Positions 5,655 through 13,945 of a DNA stretch of 14,835 nucleotides are shown here, one piece after another. This DNA is from an uncultured Anaerostipes sp. (lineage in GTDB: Bacteria > Bacillota > Clostridia > Lachnospirales > Lachnospiraceae): positions 1-14,835 of the forward strand of contig CAAEIR010000356.1 of the NCBI GenBank assembly GCA_900756035.1, given 5' to 3'. The position numbers were made by a program, and so were the translations under genes. The notes beneath the pieces are model-generated. The model saw only the letters and a list, made by a program, of their open reading frames with translations. It was not told where the DNA came from and ran no database searches. Each line of letters begins with the position of its first letter. Position 1 is the first letter of the stretch.

Positions 5655-8600
5655 ATGGCAAGAAAAATGAAAACCATGGATGGTAACACAGCCGCTGCAC
5701 ACGTATCATATGCGTTTACAGAGACAGCCGCAATTTATCCAATTACACCATCCTCACCAATGGCAGAATCAACTGACCAGTGGGCAACACAGGGAAAGAA
5801 AAATATCTTTGGACATCCTGTAAAATTAGTTGAAATGCAGTCTGAGGCAGGAGCAGCAGGAACAGTTCACGGATCTCTGGCAGCTGGTGCATTAACAACA
5901 ACTTACACAGCATCTCAGGGTCTGTTGCTTATGATCCCGAATATGTACAAAATTGCCGGTGAACAGATGCCTTGTGTATTTGATGTATCTGCTCGTGCAC
6001 TTGCATCTCATGCACTGAATATCTTTGGAGATCATTCTGATGTTTATGCATGTCGTCAGACTGGTTTTGCTATGCTGTGCAGTTCAAGTGTTCAGGAAGT
6101 TATGGACCTTGGTGCAGTTGCTCATTTAGCTACAATCAAAGGAAGAGTTCCTGTATTACACTTCTTCGATGGATTCAGAACTTCTCATGAAATTCAGAAG
6201 ATCGAGATGTGGGATAACGAAGATCTTGCTGATATGGTTGATTTTGACGCAATCGAACAGTTCAGAGCTGAGGCATTAAACCCAGAACATCCAGTTCTTC
6301 GTGGTACAGCTCAGAACCCAGACATCTTCTTCCAGGCCAGAGAGGCTAGTAACTCAACTTACAATGCATTCCCGGCAATCGTTGAAGATTACATGAATCA
6401 GGTAAACGCTAAGATCGGAACAGACTATAAATTATTCAATTATTATGGTGCTGAAGATGCTGAGAGCGTTATCATTGCTATGGGATCTGTTTGTGAGACT
6501 ATCGATGAAACTATCGATTACTTAATGGCACAGGGAGAAAAAGTCGGTGTTGTTAAAGTTCGTCTTTACAGACCATTCGTAGCTGAGAAATTAGTTGAAG
6601 CAATTCCTGATACAGCAAAAGTTATCAACGTATTAGACAGATCAAAAGAACCTGGAGCAAGAGAGCCATTATACTTAGACGTAGTAAATGCTTTAAGAGG
6701 AACAAAATTCGAAAACTGCACAATCAACGGTGGACGTTACGGATTAGGTTCTAAAGATACTACACCAGCTGATATTATTGCAACATTCAAGAATGTTGAC
6801 AAGAATGAATTTACATTATCTATCGTGGATGATGTTACAAACTTATCTCTTGAGAGGGGTGAAGCACCTGTTACAGCTCCGGACAGCATCGTAGCATGTA
6901 AATTCTGGGGACTTGGAGCAGACGGTACTGTTGGTGCAAACAAGAACTCTATCAAAATCATTGGTGACCATACAGATAAATATGCTCAGGCATACTTTGA
7001 TTATGATTCTAAGAAATCCGGTGGTGTTACAATGTCCCACTTACGTTTCGGAGATGACCCGATCAAATCTACATACCTGATCAATAAAGCTGACTTCGTT
7101 GCATGTCACTGTGCACCATATTTAACAAAATACAATATGGTTCAGGACTTAAAAGATGGTGGAACATTCCTCTTAAACTGCAGCTGGAGCCCAGAGGAAG
7201 TTGGAGAACATCTTCCAGGACAGGTAAAAGCATATTTAGCAAAACACAATATTAAATTCTACATTATCGATGGTATTAAAATCGGTAAAGAAATCGGACT
7301 TGGAGGACGTATCAATACTGTACTTCAGTCTGCATTCTTCAAATTATCAGGAATCATCCCTGAGGAAGATGCAATCAAATATATGAAAGATGCTGCAACA
7401 GCTTCTTACAGCAAGAAGGGTGAAGCAATCGTTAAGATGAACCACGATGCAATTGATGCCGGAGCAAAAGCAATTGTTGAAGTTCCAGTTCCTGCTGAGT
7501 GGGCTGATGCTGAAGCAGAAAGCTTATTCATCGAAGCAAAAGAAGGAAGAAAAGAATTAGTCGATTACATCAACAATATTCAGAACTATGTGAACGGACA
7601 GGAAGGTAACGCACTGAAAGTCAGCGATTTACTTCCATATGTTGACGGTCATATGCCTCACGGTGCATCTGCTTACGAAAAACGTGGAGTAGCAGTTGAT
7701 GTTCCTTCTTGGAATCCAGATAACTGTATCCAGTGTAACTTCTGTGCTTATGTATGTCCTCATGCTACAATTCGTCCGGTTGTAATGACAGAAGAAGAGG
7801 CAGCAGCAGCTCCGGCAGCTACAAAGACTGTTGATATGACAGGAATGCCAGGATACAAATTTGCAATGACAGTAACAGTTCTTGACTGTTTAGGATGTGG
7901 ATCTTGTGTCAATGTCTGCCCAGGTAAGAAGGGTGAAAAAGCTCTTACAATGGCTGGATTAGATACACAGAGAGATCAGCAGGAAGTATTTGACTATGGT
8001 CAGAAATTACCGGCAAAAGAAGAAGTATTAAACAAATTCAAAGTAGATTCTGTAAAAGGAAGTCAGTTCAGACAGCCATTACTTGAGTACTCAGGAGCAT
8101 GTGCTGGTTGTGGAGAGACTCCTTATGCAAAACTGATCACACAGTTATTCGGAGAAAGAATGTACATTGCAAACGCAACAGGATGTTCTTCTATCTGGGG
8201 TGGATCAGCTCCTGCAACACCTTATACAACGAATGCAAAAGGACAGGGTCCTGCATGGTCTAACTCACTGTTCGAAGACAATGCCGAGTTTGGTTTAGGT
8301 ATGTTCACAGGACAGAATACTTTAAGAGAGCAGACAAAAGAAAAAGTTGTAGCATTAGCTGAGTCTACAGATAACGCTGATGTAAAAGCAGCAGCAGCAG
8401 AATATTTAGACACATATGCAGACGGAAGCAAAAACGGTGCAGCTACAGAAAAATTAGTTGCAGCATTAGAGGCTTGTGGATGTGATGCAGCCAAAGAAAT
8501 CCTTGCGAAGAAAGATTACTTATCTAAGAAATCTCAGTGGATCTTCGGTGGTGACGGATGGGCATACGATATCGGATTCGGTGGTGTTGACCATGTACTT

Positions 8601-9176
8601 GCATCTGGAGAAGATGTAAACATCTTTGTATTCGATACAGAAGTTTACTCTAACACAGGTGGACAGGCTTCCAAAGCTACAAACGTTGGTGCAATTGCAC
8701 AGTTCCAGGCAGCTGGTAAGGGAACTAAGAAGAAAGACCTTGCAGCAATCGCTATGAGCTATGGTTATGTATATGTTGCACAGATCGCTATGGGTGCTGA
8801 CTATAATCAGACAGTAAAAGCAATCGCTGAAGCAGAAGCTTATCCAGGACCATCACTGGTTATCGGATACGCTCCATGTATCAACCACGGTATTAAGGGC
8901 GGAATGAAGATTGCTCAGACAGAAGAGAAGAAAGCAGTAACTTCTGGATACTGGAATCTGTTCAGATTCAATCCTGCATTAGCAGAAGAAGGAAAGAATC
9001 CATTCCACTTAGATTCTAAAGCTCCTACAACAGAATTCGAAGACTTCATCATGGGTGAGGTTCGTTACAACGCTCTGTCTCGTCAGAATCCAGAGAGAGC
9101 AAAAGAACTGTTTGCGGAAGCTAAGAAGAATGCAGAAGCAAAATATGAGCACTTAAAGGAAATGTCTGATAAATAG
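5655..9176 (+). CDS. nifJ: Pyruvate:ferredoxin (flavodoxin) oxidoreductase, single-chain homodimeric type
   Basis: A 1173-residue cytoplasmic enzyme converting pyruvate and CoA to acetyl-CoA and CO2 with reduction of ferredoxin, the central step of clostridial fermentation. The start is ATG 5655, 9 nt after AGGAGG; an in-frame ATG at 5610 belongs to a leader hairpin. Domains run in the usual order: pyrimidine-binding domain with YPITPSSP (T31), E64 and R114; CoA/transketolase C-terminal-like region; ferredoxin domain with clusters at C691/C694/C697/C701 and C745/C748/C751/C755; then the TPP domain. The proximal cluster ligands are C816, C819, C844 and C1075, and N1000 lies in DTEVYSNTGGQ. All correspond to Desulfovibrio africanus residues (offset 4 in the C-terminal half). 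Codon choice is more restricted than in neighbours, suggesting high expression. A strong terminator follows. Confidence 0.98.
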   Translation: MARKMKTMDGNTAAAHVSYAFTETAAIYPITPSSPMAESTDQWATQGKKNIFGHPVKLVEMQSEAGAAGTVHGSLAAGALTTTYTASQGLLLMIPNMYKIAGEQMPCVFDVSARALASHALNIFGDHSDVYACRQTGFAMLCSSSVQEVMDLGAVAHLATIKGRVPVLHFFDGFRTSHEIQKIEMWDNEDLADMVDFDAIEQFRAEALNPEHPVLRGTAQNPDIFFQAREASNSTYNAFPAIVEDYMNQVNAKIGTDYKLFNYYGAEDAESVIIAMGSVCETIDETIDYLMAQGEKVGVVKVRLYRPFVAEKLVEAIPDTAKVINVLDRSKEPGAREPLYLDVVNALRGTKFENCTINGGRYGLGSKDTTPADIIATFKNVDKNEFTLSIVDDVTNLSLERGEAPVTAPDSIVACKFWGLGADGTVGANKNSIKIIGDHTDKYAQAYFDYDSKKSGGVTMSHLRFGDDPIKSTYLINKADFVACHCAPYLTKYNMVQDLKDGGTFLLNCSWSPEEVGEHLPGQVKAYLAKHNIKFYIIDGIKIGKEIGLGGRINTVLQSAFFKLSGIIPEEDAIKYMKDAATASYSKKGEAIVKMNHDAIDAGAKAIVEVPVPAEWADAEAESLFIEAKEGRKELVDYINNIQNYVNGQEGNALKVSDLLPYVDGHMPHGASAYEKRGVAVDVPSWNPDNCIQCNFCAYVCPHATIRPVVMTEEEAAAAPAATKTVDMTGMPGYKFAMTVTVLDCLGCGSCVNVCPGKKGEKALTMAGLDTQRDQQEVFDYGQKLPAKEEVLNKFKVDSVKGSQFRQPLLEYSGACAGCGETPYAKLITQLFGERMYIANATGCSSIWGGSAPATPYTTNAKGQGPAWSNSLFEDNAEFGLGMFTGQNTLREQTKEKVVALAESTDNADVKAAAAEYLDTYADGSKNGAATEKLVAALEACGCDAAKEILAKKDYLSKKSQWIFGGDGWAYDIGFGGVDHVLASGEDVNIFVFDTEVYSNTGGQASKATNVGAIAQFQAAGKGTKKKDLAAIAMSYGYVYVAQIAMGADYNQTVKAIAEAEAYPGPSLVIGYAPCINHGIKGGMKIAQTEEKKAVTSGYWNLFRFNPALAEEGKNPFHLDSKAPTTEFEDFIMGEVRYNALSRQNPERAKELFAEAKKNAEAKYEHLKEMSDK

Positions 9177-9201
9177 ATATTGAATTAAAAAGTCAAAGAT
9201 T

Positions 9202-9234
9202 AAGACCTCGCTTTTTACAGCGGGGTCTTTTTTT
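9202..9234 (+). terminator. Rho-independent terminator of nifJ
   Basis: AAGACCTCGCT (9202-9212) pairs with AGCGGGGTCTT (9219-9229) with one G-U pair and a 6-nt loop. A run of seven Ts (9228-9234) follows. It lies 25 bp after the stop codon. Confidence 0.93.
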
Positions 9235-9237
9235 CAT

Positions 9238-9412
9238 ACAATTAGGAAGGTTCTTTGAACTTCCTATTGTATAAAAAGTGCTCTGCGTAGGATGCGACCA
9301 GATGCAAGAAGAAATATGACTGCTTTTGCAGTCTGCATCTGGTGCGCAAAGCGGGGTAAGTCCCTCAAAGATTGAGGAATAGAGGGAGTTTGATGCGGAC
9401 TTGCCGCTTTGC
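9238..9412. other. Gene-free stretch with three strong hairpins; possible structured RNA or palindromic element
   Basis: Three consecutive foldable units fill the gap between the nifJ terminator and the GntR promoter. Unit 1 (9238-9270): ACAAT/ATTGT, AGGAA/TTCCT and GTTC/GAAC, with two single-base bulges and a TTT loop. Unit 2 (9293-9348): CCAGATGCA (9298-9306) pairs with TGCATCTGG (9334-9342), and GACTGC-TTTT-GCAGTC (9318-9333) is nested inside with an 11-nt one-sided internal loop; TGCG/CGCA may extend the base. Unit 3 (9346-9412): GCAAAGCGG and TAAGTCC (9346-9363, GG bulge) pair with GGACTTG and CCGCTTTGC (9397-9412), with CCTCA/TGAGG inside. No coding frame is evident and I do not recognise the family. 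No own promoter is clear. Confidence 0.6.
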
Positions 9413-9415
9413 TTG

Positions 9416-9444
9416 TTGACAAATTTCTTTTAATGTATTATAGT
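9416..9444 (+). promoter_or_regulatory. Near-consensus promoter of the GntR-ABC operon
   Basis: TTGACA (9416-9421), exactly 17 bp, then TATAGT (9439-9444). The start would be about 9451, giving a leader of roughly 46 nt. Confidence 0.85.
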
Positions 9445-9477
9445 ATTATTGTACTAAGGGAATAATACTATAATACA
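9434..9477. promoter_or_regulatory. Perfect 17-bp inverted repeat, probable operator of the GntR repressor
   Basis: TGTATTATAGTATTATT (9434-9450) is an exact inverted copy of 9461-9477, with a 10-bp spacer. It covers the -10 element and the predicted start, so a bound protein would block transcription. GntR-family repressors of the YtrA type usually control their own operon, and this gene is the first one downstream. Confidence 0.75.
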
Positions 9478-9496
9478 AAGTGTAGAAAGGAGAGCT

Positions 9497-9853
9497 ATGG
9501 GGTGGAAAATAAATGATGGACGGCCAATCTGGATTCAATTAAAAGAGCAGATGATAAGAAGAATTGTCTCTGGTATCTATCAAAGCGGTGATAAATTGCC
9601 GAGTGTCAGGGAACTGGCCAGTGAAGCAGGGGTAAATCCCAATACGATGCAGAGAGCGTTATCTGCATTGGATCAGGAAGGGTTCAGTATGACAAACAGA
9701 ACCAGCGGGCGCTGTGTGACACAGGATCAGGAGAAGATTGAAGCGTATCGCCAGGGGATCGCAAAAGAAATTGTAAAGCAATATTTAAGTAATTTAGAGG
9801 AATTAGGGTACAACAGAAAAGATGCGGTAAGGCTGATTGAGGAGGGAAAATAG
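9497..9853 (+). CDS. GntR-family transcriptional regulator, YtrA subfamily
   Basis: A 118-residue repressor with an N-terminal winged helix-turn-helix and only a short helical C-terminal dimerisation tail, the size and layout of the YtrA subfamily. Visible signature: PIWIQLKEQMIRRIVSGIY, then GDKLPSVRELASEAGVNPNT and MQRALSALDQEGF (about 11-63). The wing is TNRTSGRCVTQ instead of the more usual RGKGTFV type, so DNA contacts may differ. AAAGGAG lies 5-11 nt before the ATG. It is the first gene of an operon with an ABC ATPase (1-bp gap) and a permease, the usual partners. The 17-bp inverted repeat over its promoter is the likely binding site, implying autorepression relieved by an unknown signal, often cell-envelope stress or antibiotics in relatives. 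Confidence 0.94.
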   Translation: MGWKINDGRPIWIQLKEQMIRRIVSGIYQSGDKLPSVRELASEAGVNPNTMQRALSALDQEGFSMTNRTSGRCVTQDQEKIEAYRQGIAKEIVKQYLSNLEELGYNRKDAVRLIEEGK

Positions 9854-9854
9854 T

Positions 9855-10583
9855 ATGAAAGATTTGATTACATGCAGTCATTTGCAAAAATCATATGGAA
9901 AAAAGGAAGCGTTGAAAGATATTAATTTAAATATAGGAAAAGGAAAGATTATTGGTCTTTTGGGGCCGAATGGATCAGGAAAAACGACACTTTTGAAACT
10001 GTTGAATGGTTTGCTGCAGCCTAATGAGGGAGAAGTTTTGATTCAGGGTACGCAGCCGGGAATTGACAGTAAAAGAATTATTAGTTATCTTCCGGATAAA
10101 ATGTATTTTGCAGATTGGATGAAGGTATCAGACTTGTTAGATTTTTTTGATGACTTTTATGAAGATTTTGATCGGAAAAAAGCAGAAGAAATGTGTCTGA
10201 TGCTCAAAATTTCACTAAAAGATAAAATGAAGAAACTGTCCAAGGGAAATAAGGAAAAAGTACAGTTAATTTTAGTGATGAGTCGGAAAGCACAGCTTTA
10301 TTTATTGGATGAGCCGATTGCGGGAGTGGATCCGGCGGCAAGAGATTTTATTCTGGATACCATTTTAAATAATTACAATGAGGAAGGAAGTGTTTTGATT
10401 TCAACGCATCTGATTGCAGACATTGAGAAGATCATGGATGAGGTTATTTTCATTAAGGATGGAACGATTCTGAAACATGTAGCGGCAGATGATTTAAGAG
10501 AAGAAAGCGGAAAATCCATTGATGCATTGTTCCGTGAGATGTTTCACGCAGATGTTTACAGAGGAGGGGAGAAGGCATGTTAG
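9855..10583 (+). CDS. ABC transporter ATP-binding protein (YtrB-like)
   Basis: A 242-residue ATPase that energises the adjacent membrane permease. Walker A is GPNGSGKT (37-44), Walker B is LYLLDEP (148-154) with a D-loop (GVDPAAR), and the switch histidine is in STHL (H185). The signature reads LSKGNKEKV (128-136) in place of LSGGQ, and the usual Q-loop glutamine is not evident (SYLPDKMYF, about 77-85); both are seen in YtrB-like ATPases of this kind, but the substrate remains unknown. The start is ATG 9855, with GGAGGG 8 nt upstream and one base after the GntR stop; an in-frame TTG at 9837 inside the GntR gene is less likely. Its end overlaps the permease start by 7 bp, so the three genes are translated as a unit. 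Confidence 0.95.
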   Translation: MKDLITCSHLQKSYGKKEALKDINLNIGKGKIIGLLGPNGSGKTTLLKLLNGLLQPNEGEVLIQGTQPGIDSKRIISYLPDKMYFADWMKVSDLLDFFDDFYEDFDRKKAEEMCLMLKISLKDKMKKLSKGNKEKVQLILVMSRKAQLYLLDEPIAGVDPAARDFILDTILNNYNEEGSVLISTHLIADIEKIMDEVIFIKDGTILKHVAADDLREESGKSIDALFREMFHADVYRGGEKAC

Positions 10584-11305
10584 GGAAATTACTAAAATAT
10601 GATTTAAAGGCAATGGGAAGAATTATGGTGCCTTTCTGGATTGCATTGTTTGCAGTTGGGATTCTATGGGGAGCACAGATGAGACTTAGCAGGTTTATTT
10701 CTCTTAGTTTTCTGGGAGGGGACATGGGAATGATGATTGTGGTTCTGGTTTTTACAGCACTGGTGGTGGCAGTGTTTGCTATGAATATCATAGTGGTAAT
10801 TCAGAGATTCTGGAAAGGGATCTTAAAAGAAGAAGGATATTTGATGTTTACTCTGCCGGTATCAACAAGAAGTCTGATTCTTTCTAAGGTGTTTAGTTCT
10901 TTTCTTGTGAGTCTCGGAACTATTTTAATTCTGGCAGCGTTAGTGTCTTTAATTGTTGTGATGCAAGGGGTGGATTTGAACGGACTTCAACAATTAAAAA
11001 ATATAAGGATTGACGGATTCTTTATAAAATGGTCAGTATATGGGGTTACGTTTGCTGTTTTTACATTACTTAATGTGATTTATCATGTATATGCAGCAAT
11101 GGCGATCGGACAGTTAAGTAATCGAAATCGTATGATATGTGCATTTGTGGCATATGTAGTGATGGCGATTGTACTTGGTGTGATTGAAATACCGCTGCTT
11201 GATTATATGCGTGAATGGTCATTCCTGACGGTAACAGTGATTGAGGTGATTATTTATCATATAATTACAGAATACATTCTGACAAAAAAATTAAATCTGG
11301 AATAG
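10577..11305 (+). CDS. ABC-2-type transporter permease
   Basis: A 242-residue membrane protein with about six hydrophobic segments, near residues 16-33, 51-76, 107-128, 149-173, 186-204 and 214-232. The short N-terminus MLGKLLKYDLKAMGR and the loop EEGYLMFTLPVSTRSLILSK (about 85-104) are typical of Firmicutes permeases that pair with YtrB-like ATPases. The AGGAGGGG ribosome binding site lies inside the ATPase gene and the ATG overlaps it by 7 bp. The substrate cannot be told; relatives are tied to envelope stress, bacteriocin or peptide resistance, or export. No clear terminator follows. The next 200 bp are AT-rich up to the phosphate transporter promoter, so read-through is possible. Confidence 0.9.
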   Translation: MLGKLLKYDLKAMGRIMVPFWIALFAVGILWGAQMRLSRFISLSFLGGDMGMMIVVLVFTALVVAVFAMNIIVVIQRFWKGILKEEGYLMFTLPVSTRSLILSKVFSSFLVSLGTILILAALVSLIVVMQGVDLNGLQQLKNIRIDGFFIKWSVYGVTFAVFTLLNVIYHVYAAMAIGQLSNRNRMICAFVAYVVMAIVLGVIEIPLLDYMREWSFLTVTVIEVIIYHIITEYILTKKLNLE

Positions 11306-11400
11306 GAGTTATGGGCGCATCCGGTGATTTTGTATCGAAAACAATTATTTGTCAATGTATATATTTAATAATATATAAAACTCTTTTGTGGTTTATAGTG

Positions 11401-11455
11401 TTAACAAATATTTTACATAAATTTAACATTACTGCATCAAAAAATAAGTTAAAAT
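11401..11455 (+). promoter_or_regulatory. Probable Pho box and promoter of the Na/phosphate cotransporter gene
   Basis: Three direct repeats, TTAACA (11401-11406), TTTACA (11412-11417) and TTAACA (11423-11428), are separated by exactly 5 bp each, an 11-bp period. This fits the TT(A/T/C)ACA repeats bound by PhoP in Bacillus. A -10-like TAAAAT lies at 11450-11455, 21 bp after the last repeat, with no good -35, as expected for an activator-dependent promoter. Confidence 0.6.
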
Positions 11456-11511
11456 AAGATTGTTGTAAAATATAAGTGAAAAACATGTAAAGTACAAAAG
11501 GAGAAAAAAGA

Positions 11512-13152
11512 GTGAGCAGTACAAATATTTTAGGTCTGTTAGGAGGTCTTGCACTATTCCTCTATGGTATGCAGATGATGAGTGCCGGGTTAGAATCTGT
11601 AGCCGGCAACAAGATGAAAAGTATCTTAGAGAAACTGACATCCAATCGATTTTTGGGGGTTGCTGTAGGAGCAATTATTACGGCAGTGATCCAGTCATCT
11701 TCTGCTACAACAGTTATGGTTGTAGGATTTGTTAATTCCGGAATGATGCAGTTAAATCAGGCAGTCTGGATTATTATGGGTGCTAATATCGGTACGACAA
11801 TTACGGGACAGCTGATTGCTTTAGATGTAGGAGCAATTGCACCATTGATTGCCTTTGTTGGTGTTGCATTGGTAATGTTTGCCAAGAATGAACGAGTTCA
11901 GTTTATTGGAGAAATTATTGCAGGACTCGGTATCTTATTTGTAGGTATGAATATGATGGGTGATGCGATGGTTCCGCTTCGTGATTATCCACCGTTTATC
12001 AACTTAATGACAAGATTCTCTAATCCACTGGTTGGAATTTTTGCAGGTATGATTTTTACGGCTATTATTCAGTCATCCTCTGCATCTGTAGGTATCTTGC
12101 AGGCGCTGGCATTAAGTGGATTGATTAGCTTTCCTGACGCAGTCTTCGTTCTGTTCGGACAGAATATCGGAACCTGTATTACAGCAATTCTTGCATCCAT
12201 CGGAACAGAGAGAAGCGCAAAGAGGACAACGATTATTCATTTATCATTTAACATTATCGGAACTGCGATCTTTACAATCATCTGTCTGATAACACCGCTG
12301 ACGGATTATGTAGCTGATTTCAGTGGAGGAAATATTTCAAGACAGATTGCAAATATGCATACATTATTTAATGTAGCTACGACGATTTTATTGATTCCGT
12401 TTGGAAATTACCTGGCAAAATTTGCTACCAGAATTCTTCCGGAGAAAGAGGAAGAGAAAGAACAGCACAAGCATTTGAAATACATAAAATCCGTAGATAC
12501 TACGATGGATGCGAATCTTGGAACAACTGCCATTAATATGCAGAATCTTCGCAATGAAATTTCCAGAATGCTAGAGATGGCAAGAGTGAATGTAGATGCC
12601 AGTTTTCAGGCATTTTTAGAGGGTAAGAGCAAGTCTTTAGCTAAGGTTGAAGAAAAAGAGGAGTATATTGACTACTTAAATAAAGAGATTTCAAGAGCTG
12701 CCAGTAAGATGATGGTACATGAAACCAATGTCAAAGAGTCAAAGAATATCGGTTCTTATTTAGATATGACAAGTAATATAGAACGAATTGGTGATCATGC
12801 TGTAAATATCTGCGATTATACTAAGCTTATTGAAGAAAATGATATTAAATTTTCAGAAGATGCGAAAAGAGAAATGGAAGAGATGCGTCAGATTTGTGCC
12901 AAAATGTTCCGCTCTATTTCAAAAGAACCGGAAAATACAGAAAGCTGGCTGCAGAAAATTCATGACTCAGAGAATTTCATTGACCAGAAGACAGAAGAAT
13001 TTTATGAAAGTCACTTGGAGAGAATTACCAAAGGCGTGTGCAATGATGAAGCATGTATTATTTTCTCTGAAATGCTGACAGATTTTGAACGTATCGGAGA
13101 TCACATATGGAATGTGGCAAAACAGATGGCAAAAATAATTGAGCGAGGATAG
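11512..13152 (+). CDS. Na+/phosphate cotransporter (NptA/PNaS family) with C-terminal PhoU-like domain
   Basis: A 546-residue inner-membrane importer driving phosphate uptake with sodium. It starts at GTG 11512, 8 nt after AGGAG. Two inverted membrane repeats each carry a QSSS motif: AVIQSSSATTVMVVG (58-72) and AIIQSSSASVGILQAL (184-199), each followed by a paired motif (GANIGTTITGQL at 90-101, GQNIGTCITAIL at 216-227). The membrane part ends near residue 305. A charged linker leads to a helical PhoU-like region (about 340-546) with two metal-binding motifs, NIERIGDHAVNI (422-433) and DFERIGDHIWNV (524-535). PhoU domains modulate phosphate transport or signalling. It is a single-gene unit with an upstream Pho-box-like repeat and a strong terminator. 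Confidence 0.95.
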   Translation: MSSTNILGLLGGLALFLYGMQMMSAGLESVAGNKMKSILEKLTSNRFLGVAVGAIITAVIQSSSATTVMVVGFVNSGMMQLNQAVWIIMGANIGTTITGQLIALDVGAIAPLIAFVGVALVMFAKNERVQFIGEIIAGLGILFVGMNMMGDAMVPLRDYPPFINLMTRFSNPLVGIFAGMIFTAIIQSSSASVGILQALALSGLISFPDAVFVLFGQNIGTCITAILASIGTERSAKRTTIIHLSFNIIGTAIFTIICLITPLTDYVADFSGGNISRQIANMHTLFNVATTILLIPFGNYLAKFATRILPEKEEEKEQHKHLKYIKSVDTTMDANLGTTAINMQNLRNEISRMLEMARVNVDASFQAFLEGKSKSLAKVEEKEEYIDYLNKEISRAASKMMVHETNVKESKNIGSYLDMTSNIERIGDHAVNICDYTKLIEENDIKFSEDAKREMEEMRQICAKMFRSISKEPENTESWLQKIHDSENFIDQKTEEFYESHLERITKGVCNDEACIIFSEMLTDFERIGDHIWNVAKQMAKIIERG

Positions 13153-13170
13153 CAAGCTCGATGCAATGAT

Positions 13171-13225
13171 AAAGCGGATGGAGAGAATTCTATTTTATGA
13201 GGATTCTCTCTGTCCGCTTTGTTTT
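13171..13225 (+). terminator. Strong Rho-independent terminator of the Na/phosphate cotransporter gene
   Basis: AAAGCGGATGGAGAGAAT (13171-13188) pairs along all 18 bases with 13203-13220, using two G-U pairs, around a 14-nt loop; GTTTT follows. The 3' arm runs into the spacer of the next promoter. Confidence 0.92.
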
Positions 13226-13230
13226 GGTTG

Positions 13231-13239
13231 TGTTATAAT
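13231..13239 (+). promoter_or_regulatory. Extended -10 promoter of the rpe-mrp operon
   Basis: TGTTATAAT (13231-13239) is a perfect extended -10 (TGn plus TATAAT). The -35 position reads TGTCCG and falls in the 3' arm of the preceding terminator. The start would be near 13246, 40 nt before the rpe ATG. Confidence 0.65.
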
Positions 13240-13285
13240 AGGAATACAATGCCATCATTATAGATATTAGAGAAGGAGAAGAGTT

Positions 13286-13942
13286 ATGGAGTATATTTTA
13301 TCCCCGTCAATTTTATCAGCAGATTTTGCAAAATTAGGGGCTGATGTAAAGGAAGCTGCAGATGCAGGAGCACAGTGGGTTCATATAGATGTTATGGATG
13401 GGATGTTCGTACCTAATATATCTTTGGGATTCCCTGTAATAAAATCACTTCGAAAAGTAAGTGACAAGTTTTTTGACGTGCACTTAATGATCGAGGAGCC
13501 GGGAAGATATATTGATGAATTTGCTTCCGCCGGAGCTGATATGATTACAATTCATCCGGAATCAACAAAACATCTTCACAGAGTGATCCAGCAGGTGAAA
13601 GCGAAGGGACTGAAGGTTGGAGTTTCTTTAAATCCGGCAACCCCACTATCAATTCTTGATCATGTTCTTGAGGAACTGGATATGGTATTAATTATGACAG
13701 TAAATCCCGGATATGGAGGACAGGCATATATTCCGGCAATGGATCAGAAGATTCGTGATCTGAGAAAACTGATTACAGATCGTGGACTGGATATTGATAT
13801 TGAAGTAGACGGAGGAATATCTGCCGAGAATATCGCTCATGTAAAAGAGTGTGGAGCGAATGTATTTGTTGCCGGTTCTGCGGTTTATAATGGGGATATT
13901 ACAATGAATGTAAAAAATATTATGAAAGCGATGGAGGATTAG
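13286..13942 (+). CDS. rpe: Ribulose-phosphate 3-epimerase
   Basis: A 218-residue TIM-barrel enzyme that interconverts D-ribulose 5-phosphate and D-xylulose 5-phosphate in the pentose phosphate pathway, in the cytoplasm. The opening LSPSILSADFAKL (5-17) is diagnostic. Metal ligands and catalytic aspartates are all present: H33 and D35 in VHIDVMDGMFVPN, H66 in DVHLMIEEP, and D175 in IEVDGGI. The phosphate-binding loop follows VNPGYGGQAYIP (139-150) and includes GGI (176-178) and AGSAV (196-200). GGAG lies 8 nt before the ATG. It is the first gene of an operon with the Mrp ATPase, separated by only 3 bp. The common Firmicutes neighbours rsgA and thiN are not seen on the downstream side. Confidence 0.97.
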   Translation: MEYILSPSILSADFAKLGADVKEAADAGAQWVHIDVMDGMFVPNISLGFPVIKSLRKVSDKFFDVHLMIEEPGRYIDEFASAGADMITIHPESTKHLHRVIQQVKAKGLKVGVSLNPATPLSILDHVLEELDMVLIMTVNPGYGGQAYIPAMDQKIRDLRKLITDRGLDIDIEVDGGISAENIAHVKECGANVFVAGSAVYNGDITMNVKNIMKAMED

Positions 13943-13945
13943 ATC

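Noticed and set aside
9837..9854. TTG start for the ABC ATPase inside the GntR gene
   Set aside because: GGAGGG at 9841-9846 places the start at ATG 9855, matching the family N-terminus.
11355..11380. AT-only palindrome TATATATTTAATAATATATA as terminator of the ABC operon
   Set aside because: No GC pairs and no T run; likely chance in very AT-rich DNA.
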